A stretch of DNA of 62,774 nt. It comes from JAZKSG01 sp964384785. Its GTDB lineage: Archaea > Thermoplasmatota > E2 > DHVEG-1. This document shows positions 1-8,413 of the stretch, piece after piece; within the stretch, counting starts at the first letter, position 1, and every line of letters begins with the position of its first letter. The translations under genes and the position numbers were made by a program. Location: NCBI GenBank assembly GCA_964384785.1, contig CAYLLH010000049.1, positions 1 to 62,774 of the forward strand, given 5' to 3'. The notes beneath the pieces were generated by a model, which saw only the letters and a list, made by a program, of their open reading frames with translations, was not told the DNA's origin and ran no database searches.

Positions 1-99
1 CCCATCCATCCTAGTGCATATGCAGTTGCAACTGCATATACAAATCTATTTCTAGTAATAAAAAGATTCCTATTTAATGATTATCTAAAAAAACAATAA
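1..99 (+). CDS. C-terminal end of an unidentified protein (truncated by window start)
   Basis: Frame 1 is open from the first base and stops with TAA at 97-99, giving 32 residues that end in KRFLFNDYLKKQ. The stretch begins with an alternating Ala/Tyr/Val segment that could be the end of a membrane helix, followed by a basic tail. The amino-acid make-up looks protein-like rather than random, but nothing identifies the family. The stop lies 10 bases before the 3' end of the tRNA-Pro gene on the other strand, so the two are convergent. Confidence 0.45.
   Translation, partial: PIHPSAYAVATAYTNLFLVIKRFLFNDYLKKQ
18..39. repeat. 22-bp perfect palindrome
   Basis: Bases 18-39 are a perfect inverted repeat without spacer, centred between 28 and 29 (core GTTGCAAC, ends ATATGCA/TGCATAT). 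It lies inside the partial reading frame at the window start and encodes part of its Tyr-Ala-Val-Ala run, so it may be a by-product of that coding sequence or a protein-binding site near the gene end. Confidence 0.6.
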
Positions 100-108
100 G
101 TAAATAAG

Positions 109-183
109 TGGGCCCGCCCGAATTCGAATCGGAGTCCATGGCTCCCAAAGCCACGAGGATAAACCAAGCTACCCCACGGGCCC
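109..183 (-). tRNA. tRNA-Pro (anticodon TGG)
   Basis: The minus strand folds into a full cloverleaf: 7-bp acceptor stem GGGCCCG/CGGGCCC, anticodon stem GTGGC/GCCAT enclosing loop TTTGGGA (anticodon TGG), and T-arm TCCGA-TTCGAAT-TCGGG. The discriminator base is A, CCA is not encoded, and there is no intron. A TATA-like TTTTTAAATA at about 227-236 lies upstream and may be shared with the divergent protease gene. Confidence 0.97.
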
Positions 184-281
184 ATGAGGTAAAGAATTTT
201 TTTTGGGAAGAGGTATTGAAGACTGATATTTAAAAACTTTTATCAAACAAAAAACAGTTTCAGTTTCTGATTTGATGTTTT

Positions 282-1028
282 ATGGATTTTAATTTTAAAA
301 AACCATTGCATATTCTTGCTTTATTTTTTCTTAGTTTATCTTTTTTAATTATTGTTGTTATGCCTGTTTTTTCTTTTTTTGGTTTTTTTGGTACTGCCGA
401 AACAGAAAATCTTGAACAAATTAATCAATTATCGCCTTCTTTTAGATTAATGTTTGAAATAATTACATTACTTATTCAGTTTGCGTTGGTTATTTTTTTT
501 ATGATTTTTGTTCCATTGATCTGGTATCTTCTGGTTAATAGATATGATTTGAAAAAAATTTTTAAAAGTTTGATGTTGAAGAAAAAAAATCTTGATAAAT
601 TGTTGGTTTTTGCAGGGATAGCAGCAGTTTTAATGTTTTTAGTGATTTTTATTATGGAGTCTGTTTTGATTGAAGCTGGTTTTGAAGTAGAGGATTTAGG
701 TAACGCTCAGGATATCGCTAATATTTTTTCGCCTGTTACTATGTTTATTCTTGTTGTTTTTCAACCAATTCCTGAAGAAATTTTCTTTAGAGGTTTTTTA
801 TTAGATAAAGCTAATTCTTTGTGGGGTAAACATTTTGCTGTTTTGTTTACAGCGGTTTTATTTGGTGTTGCTCATCTTTCATATCAAAAGTTTATTCCAG
901 GTTTATTGATCATCTTTATAGGTTTAATTTTAGGTTATTTGGTTTTAAAAACTCGTAATCTCTATTCTGCTATTTTTGCTCATATTTTGTTTAACGTTAC
1001 AAGTTTCCTATGGCTTATGTTAGGATAG
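282..1028 (+). CDS. CPBP (CAAX/Abi) family intramembrane metalloprotease
   Basis: This 248-residue polytopic membrane protein has the three motifs of the CPBP/Abi family: EExxxR (E165, E166, R170), FxxxH ending at H198, and HxxxN (H234, N238). The Glu and His residues form the putative metal-binding catalytic site inside the membrane. About six to seven hydrophobic segments are visible, starting at residues 10-35. Family members cleave prenylated proteins or act in bacteriocin immunity or signalling; the archaeal substrates are unknown. Codons are strongly T-ending, as in the next gene. A TATA-like sequence at 224-236 fits a start near 256 and a short leader. The family call is firm, the substrate is not known. 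Confidence 0.9.
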   Translation: MDFNFKKPLHILALFFLSLSFLIIVVMPVFSFFGFFGTAETENLEQINQLSPSFRLMFEIITLLIQFALVIFFMIFVPLIWYLLVNRYDLKKIFKSLMLKKKNLDKLLVFAGIAAVLMFLVIFIMESVLIEAGFEVEDLGNAQDIANIFSPVTMFILVVFQPIPEEIFFRGFLLDKANSLWGKHFAVLFTAVLFGVAHLSYQKFIPGLLIIFIGLILGYLVLKTRNLYSAIFAHILFNVTSFLWLMLG

Positions 1029-1112
1029 TTTTTTTGTGGGTTAATTCTTTAAAGGGTTTGTATATGCGATTATTTGTAATTAGTAAAAAATGTTTGTTAA
1101 TGGTGAGATTTT

Positions 1113-1574
1113 ATGGTTAAGCAAAGGACTTTTGTTATGGTTAAACCGGATGCGGTTCAAAGAGGTTTGATTGGTGAAATCATTAGTCGTTTTGAAATAA
1201 AAGGTGTTAAAATTGTTGGTATGAAAATGGTTTCTGTTAGTAGGGCTCTTGCGGAGAAACATTATGGTGTTCATAAGGGTAAACCTTTTTTTGAGCCGAC
1301 TGTTAAGTATATTTGTAGTTCGCCTGTTGTTGCTGTGGTTCTTGAGGGTGAGAATGTTATTGATATGGTTCGTGGTATGATGGGTAAAACTAATCCTCAG
1401 GATGCCTCGCCGGGTACTATTCGTGGTGATTTTGGTCAGTTTATTGGTCGTAATATTGTTCATGGTTCTGATGGTGAGGATACTGCTGAGTTTGAGATTA
1501 ATTTGTGGTTTGATGATGATGAACTTTGTGATTATACGCGTATTGACGAAAAGTGGTTGACCGAGGAGCGATAA
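1113..1574 (+). CDS. ndk: nucleoside diphosphate kinase
   Basis: The 153-residue protein transfers the gamma-phosphate between nucleoside triphosphates and diphosphates through a phosphohistidine. The active-site segment NIVHGSD carries the catalytic His117, and the N-terminal TFVMVKPDAVQRGLIGEI is the classic NDK start. The length matches the family. The gene stands alone, 84 bp after the CPBP protease gene. Codon third positions are rich in T and G. An open frame on the opposite strand (1080-1463) is only a shadow of this gene. Confidence 0.98.
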   Translation: MVKQRTFVMVKPDAVQRGLIGEIISRFEIKGVKIVGMKMVSVSRALAEKHYGVHKGKPFFEPTVKYICSSPVVAVVLEGENVIDMVRGMMGKTNPQDASPGTIRGDFGQFIGRNIVHGSDGEDTAEFEINLWFDDDELCDYTRIDEKWLTEER

Positions 1575-1649
1575 AAAATTTTGTATAACACATGTTAACG
1601 GTTTTTCCGTTGCATTTAAATTGTTTTATTTGTTACGGGTTGTAATCTC

Positions 1650-2573
1650 ATGTCTTTTGATAGAAAAACTCTTGTTATTCCAGATGGGACGCGCTTTGAA
1701 GAAAAAATCATTACCACTACTGGTGATGTAGTAATTGCAGATAGATGCCTATTTAGATTTGGGATTAAAACAGATGGACGAATCTTTGTTGGTGAACATG
1801 CAATAATTGATGGTGCGTTAGAAGCTGAAGGAGATGTTCGTGTTGATAATTTTAGTAGCATCGGTGGAGATGTGAAAAGTGGTTGCAATGTGTACTTCGG
1901 TGAAAAATGTAAAATCAAAGGTAAACTTTCTTTAGATGGAGATCTCGATGTTGGAGATAGTGTTGAGTTAGAAAATGGTTTTGAAGCCAAAGGATGGATT
2001 AATATAAGAAGCCCCATACCAATGGTAATATATATTTTTATATATATGGTACAACTTTTAAAAATGGGACATAGCGAAGAAATCGAAAGAATACTAGAAG
2101 AAATGGAAAAAAACGAAGGAGACACAATACCAATATCAGAAACATTCATGTACATACCCAACAACTCAATAGTAGGAATACAAAAATCAAAAGTAGATTC
2201 CAACCTCCAAATAGGAAAAAACTCCAAAATACTCGGAAACTTTGATGTAAAAGGAAACATCTTTATCAACGAAGAATCAACAATCCACGGTAGTCTCAAA
2301 TCAACAGGAGACGTCTACTGCGGAAAAAAAACAGAAATCAAGGGTAACATAGAATCCTCTGGAGATGTAAAAATCGAAGAAAAAACAGAAATCAACGGAA
2401 ATATAACTGCAGACAAAATATATATGTCAAAAAAAGCAAACGTTGAAAATGAACTTTTTGCAAAAAAAGGAATAACATTTATCTCTCCATCAAAACTTAA
2501 GGCAGAGGAAAAAATTAAACGTTTTGAAAAAAATATCGACGTTGTTGATGAAGTAGAACAAATGTTGGAGTAA
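1650..2573 (+). CDS. bactofilin-like / polymer-forming beta-helix protein
   Basis: This 307-residue protein is built from two runs of short Gly-rich repeats such as GDVVIAD, GDVRVDN, GNIFINE, GDVYCGK and GDVKIEE. These are typical of the right-handed beta-helix in polymer-forming cytoskeletal (bactofilin/DUF583-like) proteins. A predicted hydrophobic and helical insert (about residues 127-160, including PIPMVIYIFIYMVQLL) splits the two blades and could touch the membrane. The gene ends 9 bp before the GTPase gene and probably shares its transcript. Synonymous codon use changes abruptly near position 2050: T/G-ending before, A/C-ending after. Function is probably a scaffold, by family only. 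Confidence 0.7.
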   Translation: MSFDRKTLVIPDGTRFEEKIITTTGDVVIADRCLFRFGIKTDGRIFVGEHAIIDGALEAEGDVRVDNFSSIGGDVKSGCNVYFGEKCKIKGKLSLDGDLDVGDSVELENGFEAKGWINIRSPIPMVIYIFIYMVQLLKMGHSEEIERILEEMEKNEGDTIPISETFMYIPNNSIVGIQKSKVDSNLQIGKNSKILGNFDVKGNIFINEESTIHGSLKSTGDVYCGKKTEIKGNIESSGDVKIEEKTEINGNITADKIYMSKKANVENELFAKKGITFISPSKLKAEEKIKRFEKNIDVVDEVEQMLE

Positions 2574-2582
2574 AAAAACATT

Positions 2583-3788
2583 ATGGGTATGCAAATAGGA
2601 ATCGTTGGAAAACCCAACGTAGGTAAATCCACTTTTTTTAATGCTGCTACTGATGCAGAAGCAGAAATTGCAAATTATCCTTTTACAACCATTGATGCCA
2701 ACCGCGGCGTAATGTATGTTAGAAAACCATGTCCTTGTAAACACTTTGAAGTAACATGCACACCAAATAACTCAAAATGTATAGATGGAACAAGATTTGT
2801 TCCAATAGAAGCCATAGATGTAGCAGGACTAGTACCAGATGCCTACAAAGGAAAAGGACTAGGAAACAAATTCTTAGATGAACTACGACAAGCAGACTCA
2901 CTCATACACATCGTAGATGGATCAGGAAGTACAGATGCCAAAGGAAACCCCTGTGGAAAAGGAAAATACAATCCAATAAACGATGTAGAATTTTTGGAAA
3001 AAGAAATCAACTACTGGTTCAATCAAATAATAAAAAAAAGCTGGGAATCAATAGCAAGAAAATGTGAACTAGAAGGAAAAAAAATCGAAGACCTACTCTC
3101 AGATAAATTAACAGGTTTAGGTATCAAAGAAGAATACATACATGATGCTATTAGAAAAGCAGATTTAGACTATGAAAAACCATCCTTATGCACCGATGAA
3201 GATCTTTTGAAACTTTCTGATGTCTTAAGAAAAACGAGTAAACCCATGCTAATAGCATTCAACAAATGCGATCTCATACAAGATGATATAACCGAAAAAA
3301 TTAAAGAAATAGAAAAACAAGGATACATAGTAGTACCAACAAGTGCAGAATCCGAGCTAGCCCTAGTAAATGCTATGGAAAAAAAACTAATAGATTACAC
3401 CCCTGGAGCAGACGATTTTAATATAATACAAAAACAGGATCTGTCAGAAAAACAACTAAAAGCACTAAATTACATTAAAGAACATATCCTACAACGATTT
3501 GGTTCAACAGGTGTTCAAAAATGTATAGAAAAATCAGTACAAATACTTGATCTAATAGTTGTTTACCCTGTTGAAGATGAAACACATTTAACTGATAAAA
3601 AAAATCGCGTTCTCCCCGATGCATATTTTATGAAAAAGGGAAGTACCGCCCAAGATCTTGCCTTCAAAGTACATACAGACATTGGAAATAATTTCATTCG
3701 AGCTGTGGATGCAAAAACAAAAAGAGTAATCGGATCTGATCATCAACTAGAAGATGGAGATGTTATAAGAATCGTAGCTGATTCATAA
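2583..3788 (+). CDS. YchF/COG0012-type GTP-binding protein with TGS domain
   Basis: This is a 401-residue OBG-HflX superfamily P-loop protein. G1 is GKPNVGKST (residues 9-17), G3 is DVAGL and G4 is NKCD. A TGS domain at the C terminus (about 315-401) ends in GDVIRIVAD. A Cys-rich insert (C50, C52, C60, C66) follows the switch I region and is usual in archaeal and eukaryotic-type members. These proteins associate with ribosomes or translation factors; the precise role in archaea is not settled. A-ending codons dominate, unlike the genes just upstream. The gene is convergent with the membrane-protein gene that ends at 3799. Confidence 0.93.
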   Translation: MGMQIGIVGKPNVGKSTFFNAATDAEAEIANYPFTTIDANRGVMYVRKPCPCKHFEVTCTPNNSKCIDGTRFVPIEAIDVAGLVPDAYKGKGLGNKFLDELRQADSLIHIVDGSGSTDAKGNPCGKGKYNPINDVEFLEKEINYWFNQIIKKSWESIARKCELEGKKIEDLLSDKLTGLGIKEEYIHDAIRKADLDYEKPSLCTDEDLLKLSDVLRKTSKPMLIAFNKCDLIQDDITEKIKEIEKQGYIVVPTSAESELALVNAMEKKLIDYTPGADDFNIIQKQDLSEKQLKALNYIKEHILQRFGSTGVQKCIEKSVQILDLIVVYPVEDETHLTDKKNRVLPDAYFMKKGSTAQDLAFKVHTDIGNNFIRAVDAKTKRVIGSDHQLEDGDVIRIVADS

Positions 3789-3798
3789 AAATTTTTTT

Positions 3799-5625
3799 TT
3801 ATTTTTTTAATACACCGCTTTCTCCACAGTGTGGACATTTAATTTGGACAACATTTTCATCATCGTTAGTGTTTACATCAAACTCGGTTTTACATTTTGG
3901 GCAACGAACCGTTAACACATCAACTGTTCTGTCTTCAACATTTTCTACTGTTTCATCATGAATATTTTCTTCTGAAGGTATTTTCTTTTCTTCATATTTT
4001 TCATTTATCTGTTCTTTTTCCTCAATAGTTTGTTCCATTGTAACATTTATATTTTCAGCAGTTGTTTCTAAAACTGGAGAATTATTTTCTGGTTTTTCAT
4101 CTGGTTTTAAATCTTTATCATTTCTTTGCGGTTCTTTATTATCCACATTCTTTGCTTTATCTCGATTTTCTTCTAAAAATTTCATTATTTCAGCACGAGC
4201 TTGTTCTTTACTAAAACTACTTTTAATTCCCGGTTCTTCAGTTTTAAACTGATCTTGTTTCTCCTCATTATCATTTTGAACAATTTTTTCTTCTCCTGAA
4301 AAATCAGTAGAACCCTTATCTTGTTTTCTTTCACTTAATCTTTTTTGAAACTTTGTAAGAAAAGTTTTTTCAAAAGCATCAGAGTTTTCAATTTTATCAT
4401 CATCTGAACTATGTAAAACCTCTTTTGTTTTCTCTAACTCTTGTTTTCCACCAGAAGAGTCTCCAAAAACAGAAACCTGTTTTTGTTGAGGATATTTTTG
4501 TTCATTTTTTTCTGTTGTTTTTTCAATTTTAAGATCATCTTTTTCATCTATTTCTTCTTCAAACTCAAAACCCTCTGCTTTTCCTTCATCTTCGACGTCG
4601 TCTTCTGTAACGTCTACATATTCATTTTCTGTTTCCTTTGCTTTTTTACTAAAATCGTAATCATTTTTTTCTGAGCCTATTTTTTCATTTTTTAATTTTT
4701 GTGTTTCATTATCAACAACAGGGCCTCTAAATTCACTTTCTTTATCTTTTTCTTTTTTTTCACTTAATTTTTCATCTTGATCAAAAAAAGGTTTTCCTTC
4801 CTCAAAAGATGACTTATCATTTTTATGTTGTTTATAATCAGATTGATTAATGAAATCATCAGAAATATTATCTTTGGAATTTTTTTTAAAATCGTTTTGG
4901 TCATCATCAAAAAAACCAGTTTTCTGATTAACCTGATTATTAAGATCATCTCCTTGGAAACCTGCAGGAAGTTTTATATCTTTACTAGGTTTTGAAAGTT
5001 TCTCAGAATCTGGTGGATCTAAGAAAAGTTTTTGTTTTTGTGATTCAGCAGCTTTCCTCCAAATTTCTTTGTCTTCTTCAACTTCAATTTTTTTCAAAGG
5101 AGTAAGACAACTAGGTGCAACAAGTAAAGTATAATACACAGATAGAATCATAAGAAAAATAATTGAAATCATAGGAAGATAATAGTAATTCAATCCAGGT
5201 AGAACATAGGATGGATAAACAGATGCAGATAAACCCTGGATACCATTTATAATCATATAATTAAAAATAAAGGCAAGAAAACTAGAAATCACAGTAATTA
5301 AACTTCCTGATAAAATAAACAATAAACCTATAGTATCATACTCTGGAGATGTATAAATTGATAATCCAAGTTGAGAAAAAAGTGCAAAAATTAACATAAT
5401 CCACATTGATATAATTAACAACTCAATATTCTCGGATAAACCCAGGATTTCTTCATCAGCACTTTTCTTCATCATATTCAAATTAAAGTAAAGGTTATCC
5501 TGAACCGGGTGTGTTTCATCGATAGAAAACCAGGGTATATAATAACAGAAGAATAAGCCTATCATTAAAACTATTATGAACCATGAATTTATAATCCGTA
5601 TTTTTCTATACAGTTTTTCATCCAT
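3799..5625 (-). CDS. membrane protein with long acidic linker and C-terminal zinc ribbon
   Basis: The 608-residue protein has four hydrophobic helices in the first 175 residues (about 14-36, 68-90, 98-126, 140-170). A very long hydrophilic region rich in Lys, Glu, Asp and Ser (about 185-570) follows. It ends with an MJ0042-type zinc ribbon made of two CPxC-type knuckles, RCPKCK and KCPHCGE. The charged part should face the cytoplasm as a flexible tether for the ribbon. It lies 9 bp after the next upstream gene (5635-6459), so the two are probably one operon. No catalytic motif is visible and the function is unknown. Confidence 0.75.
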   Translation of the reverse strand: MDEKLYRKIRIINSWFIIVLMIGLFFCYYIPWFSIDETHPVQDNLYFNLNMMKKSADEEILGLSENIELLIISMWIMLIFALFSQLGLSIYTSPEYDTIGLLFILSGSLITVISSFLAFIFNYMIINGIQGLSASVYPSYVLPGLNYYYLPMISIIFLMILSVYYTLLVAPSCLTPLKKIEVEEDKEIWRKAAESQKQKLFLDPPDSEKLSKPSKDIKLPAGFQGDDLNNQVNQKTGFFDDDQNDFKKNSKDNISDDFINQSDYKQHKNDKSSFEEGKPFFDQDEKLSEKKEKDKESEFRGPVVDNETQKLKNEKIGSEKNDYDFSKKAKETENEYVDVTEDDVEDEGKAEGFEFEEEIDEKDDLKIEKTTEKNEQKYPQQKQVSVFGDSSGGKQELEKTKEVLHSSDDDKIENSDAFEKTFLTKFQKRLSERKQDKGSTDFSGEEKIVQNDNEEKQDQFKTEEPGIKSSFSKEQARAEIMKFLEENRDKAKNVDNKEPQRNDKDLKPDEKPENNSPVLETTAENINVTMEQTIEEKEQINEKYEEKKIPSEENIHDETVENVEDRTVDVLTVRCPKCKTEFDVNTNDDENVVQIKCPHCGESGVLKK

Positions 5626-5634
5626 TATTTTTTT

Positions 5635-6459
5635 CTAACCACCATAAAACGAAAAAGGCGTTTCTTTTTTATCTGTAACATCAATTTTACTACGCATCTT
5701 TTTCATATAAATCTTGATTATACTAAACGCTGCTTTTATAACGATAAGTAAAACAATCGATAATATTATCGGAACAGGAAATAAAATAAAAATATTTTGT
5801 GTATTTATGAAATTATTATTATAACTCAAAAGAGGATAAACACTAAAAAATCTCACCACTGTAAATAAAAGAAAAAAACAAGCCAATATAACTAAACATG
5901 AAAAAGAAGTATGAAATAGCATAAAACCATTCTTAAAAACTTGTTTAGATCTGTCAAGTATCTGAAAAATAATAAAAATAACTGCCATCAAAGCTAAAAA
6001 AATAAAACCAAATGTAAGGATATTTGCTGAACTCTTAAAATCATTAAAACTAATACCAATAAAATTTGAACTATGAACTGTAGCATTAACCTCAGGTGTA
6101 TCAAAAATATTTAAAACTTCAGGATTTTCGATATCTGAAGCATCCTCATTAGAATAAACAAATTTTTCAATTTCTTGTTTACCTGAACTATCATCACATT
6201 TAACATAAACCCAGGGAAGAAGATTAGTTATAACTAAACAAATAATTGCAATTATCAAAAGAAGGATCCCGGATTTCAAAAAAGGTTTTTTTTCCGTATT
6301 TTTTACCTTAGTATCTTTTTTTCTTCTTGATTTTTCTGCTTTTTTAAAATTTTCATCTAAAATTTGATCTTTAGAGAGTTGTTCTCTTTTTGCTTCTCTG
6401 AAAAATTCATCATCTGATACAATGTCATCATAGTAACTCATAGTTCTATGTCTCTCCAT
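5635..6459 (-). CDS. multi-spanning membrane protein of unknown function
   Basis: The 274-residue protein has a charged N-terminal cytoplasmic region (1-55) and about four membrane segments (about 58-80, 130-155, 170-195, 220-245). The region between helices 1 and 2, about 60 residues, is probably extracellular. The start at 6459 is preferred over the in-frame ATG at 6441 because AAGGAGGGAA directly precedes it. It is the first gene of a likely two-gene operon with the zinc-ribbon membrane protein downstream. I recognise no family. Confidence 0.7.
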   Translation of the reverse strand: MERHRTMSYYDDIVSDDEFFREAKREQLSKDQILDENFKKAEKSRRKKDTKVKNTEKKPFLKSGILLLIIAIICLVITNLLPWVYVKCDDSSGKQEIEKFVYSNEDASDIENPEVLNIFDTPEVNATVHSSNFIGISFNDFKSSANILTFGFIFLALMAVIFIIFQILDRSKQVFKNGFMLFHTSFSCLVILACFFLLFTVVRFFSVYPLLSYNNNFINTQNIFILFPVPIILSIVLLIVIKAAFSIIKIYMKKMRSKIDVTDKKETPFSFYGG

Positions 6460-6523
6460 TTCCCTCCTTTGTACTATTTAGAAGCATTTTTCGCTTATTA
6501 AAACTTTTGACATTTTTTTTTAT

Positions 6524-6561
6524 TTGCATATGTAGATGTTTTGTACTTGCATATGTATCTG
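6524..6561. promoter_or_regulatory. two direct copies of TTGCATATGTA in a divergent promoter region
   Basis: TTGCATATGTAGATG (6524-6538) and TTGCATATGTATCTG (6547-6561) repeat 11 identical bases with a 23-bp period, about two helical turns. They lie in the divergent gap between the minus-strand membrane operon and the plus-strand small membrane gene, just upstream of a TATA-like TTTTTATAAT (about 6570-6580). The spacing suggests a regulator that binds both sites on the same face of the DNA. Confidence 0.45.
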
Positions 6562-6675
6562 CGAAATAGTTTTTTATAATCTACATTGCTTACTTTTTTA
6601 TTGGGATCGCTCCAAAAAAAATTATTATATTTACTAGGAGGAAAAATAGTATTGCATAGAAGAAATGATCAGAGG

Positions 6676-7008
6676 ATGTTCTCAAATTTTTTGGATAAAA
6701 AAATACCATTTGAAGATTTACCGGTCAAAACAATGAGAGTTACTATTCATGCATTAAGATGGGTTTTTTTACTTATCTTCTTGTTTGTAATAATAGGTAT
6801 ATTTGTTTTGTTTCTAACTGGTGGAGGTGAATACATTCAACTTATTATAGGATATAGTATTACAGGTTTTTTCACCTTTTTTATGGGATATTTCGGATGG
6901 ATTTTAGCTCAAAGTGTTATAGAAACAATAACTGGTAGAGATGCACCTGAAGACCAAAGTGTTTCATACTATGTTAGTAAAAAAAGAAGTAAAAAATACA
7001 AATATTGA
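6676..7008 (+). CDS. small two-helix membrane protein, unknown function
   Basis: From the ATG at 6676 this encodes 110 residues with two hydrophobic segments (about 26-50 and 57-83) and a basic C terminus (KKRSKKYKY). The frame is also open to a TTG at 6586 (140 residues). I prefer 6676 because a TATA-like TTTTTATAAT at 6570-6580 would place the transcript start after 6586. No family is recognised. Confidence 0.55.
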   Translation: MFSNFLDKKIPFEDLPVKTMRVTIHALRWVFLLIFLFVIIGIFVLFLTGGGEYIQLIIGYSITGFFTFFMGYFGWILAQSVIETITGRDAPEDQSVSYYVSKKRSKKYKY

Positions 7009-7092
7009 AAGTTATTCTTTTTTCAAATTGTTTATTAACACCTTTTTTTATTTTTTTTTAATAAAAATTAGATTTTGAAGGTATAATATAAA

Positions 7093-7929
7093 ATGATAAT
7101 TTTTGATAATCATCTTCATCTTCGTAGACATGGACGATTTATTGATGCGATTAGGGATTTTGAAAAAACTGGTGGCACACATTTTGTTTTATGTCAGTAT
7201 CCCCACCCAGAAAAAGCTTTAGAGAACAATTCATATAAAAAAAATTATGATGAAACAGTTATGATGGCTAAGGAAGTTGAAGAAAAAACAAGTGTTACTG
7301 CTTATATCACTGTAGGTCCTTACCCTGTAGATTATCTTTTTTTCAAAAAAAGAATTGGTGGAAAGAAAGCTGTTACTCTGATGAAAAAAGGTATGGATGA
7401 GGCAGCATTTTTTTGTGAAGAATATGATAAATGTATCGGGATTGGTGAGATAGGTCGTCCTCATTTTGATGTTGATGAAAAAATTTTTGAGGATTCAAAT
7501 GAAATACTTTTGTATGGTATGAAGTGCGCAAAAGAGGTTGATGTTCCTGTGGTTTTGCATACTGAGAGTACTACTCCTCAAACCTGTGAAGAGTTTGTAG
7601 AGATGGGGAAAAAAACTGGGCTATCTGCTGATAAAATAGTTAAACATTATTCTCCACCTTTGATATTAGAAAATGAAAATTTTGGTTTGATGCCATCTGT
7701 TCTTGCTAGTAAAAAAAATATTGGTGCTGCTGTTAAGAAAGGTTTTCGTTTTATGATGGAAACAGATTATATTGATGATCCTAAGCGTCCTGGTGCAGTT
7801 TTGGGTCCTAAAACTGTTCCAAAGAGAACAAAGCAACTTCTTGAGGATGGAATTGTATCTGAAAAAGAAATTAACATGATTCATAAGATAAATCCTGAGA
7901 AAACTTATGGGATTGAATTAAAAGAGTAG
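7093..7929 (+). CDS. TatD-like metal-dependent hydrolase
   Basis: The 278-residue protein has the amidohydrolase/TatD features: N-terminal HLHL metal-binding pair (NHLHLRR, residues 6-12), a GIGEIG segment with the Glu ligand, VVLHTES with a His ligand, KHYSPP with another His, and METDYIDDP with the terminal Asp. TatD relatives are nucleases or phosphoesterases; this archaeal branch (COG1099-like) is uncharacterised. The gene is followed 49 bp later by a small membrane-anchored protein in the same direction. Codons are T/G-ending. Confidence 0.85.
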   Translation: MIIFDNHLHLRRHGRFIDAIRDFEKTGGTHFVLCQYPHPEKALENNSYKKNYDETVMMAKEVEEKTSVTAYITVGPYPVDYLFFKKRIGGKKAVTLMKKGMDEAAFFCEEYDKCIGIGEIGRPHFDVDEKIFEDSNEILLYGMKCAKEVDVPVVLHTESTTPQTCEEFVEMGKKTGLSADKIVKHYSPPLILENENFGLMPSVLASKKNIGAAVKKGFRFMMETDYIDDPKRPGAVLGPKTVPKRTKQLLEDGIVSEKEINMIHKINPEKTYGIELKE

Positions 7930-7978
7930 GTTTTTAAATAAGTTATTTTATTTGAGTTTTTAGAGGAGTATTTTATTT

Positions 7979-8404
7979 ATGACTGCAAAAAAACCAAAAC
8001 CAGGATTATTAAGCTTTTTAGCTGATAGGAATAATCTTCTTATTTTGTTGATAATAGTCGTCATCATAGCTGTAGCGCTTTTAATATTAAGCTCAGAACC
8101 TGAGGAAAAAATTTTGAATATATCTGATATTAACCAGAATGCTGAAAAATATATTGGTAAAGAGGTTAATGTTATTGCTTATTATGATTCAGATTTTAAT
8201 ATGATACATGAGGAAAGTAGTTCTCAATTGCAACAAAGTAATTACGATCCAAAAAAGCAGATGGATGTTGATCTGTCGAATTTAAATCAGACTCAGGTAG
8301 ATAATATTCAAGAGGGTTCTGAATATTTGTTTACAGGTAAAGTCGTTGAAGGTAATTTAGGTAACATTGTTTTAGAGGTCTCTAAATTTGAAAGACATCG
8401 ATAA
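7979..8404 (+). CDS. membrane-anchored OB-fold-like protein
   Basis: The 141-residue protein starts with a basic segment, one hydrophobic anchor (about 19-40), and an external domain of about 95 residues. The pattern I-GKEVNVIAYY ... EYLFTGKVVEG ... IVLEVSKFER resembles the small OB-fold domains found in tRNA_anti-like or NirD/CcmE-like proteins; this is a weak structural guess. RBS-like GAGGAG lies before the ATG at 7979. It is convergent with the PAC2 gene (9-bp gap). Confidence 0.65.
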   Translation: MTAKKPKPGLLSFLADRNNLLILLIIVVIIAVALLILSSEPEEKILNISDINQNAEKYIGKEVNVIAYYDSDFNMIHEESSSQLQQSNYDPKKQMDVDLSNLNQTQVDNIQEGSEYLFTGKVVEGNLGNIVLEVSKFERHR

Positions 8405-8413
8405 GTGGTTTTT

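Noticed and set aside
1080..1463. Minus-strand open frame over ndk
   Set aside because: Asn/Thr-rich translation is the mirror of T/G-rich ndk codons, and ndk is certain.
6586..6675. TTG start extending the small membrane protein by 30 residues
   Set aside because: The TATA-like box directly upstream would put the transcript start after this TTG.
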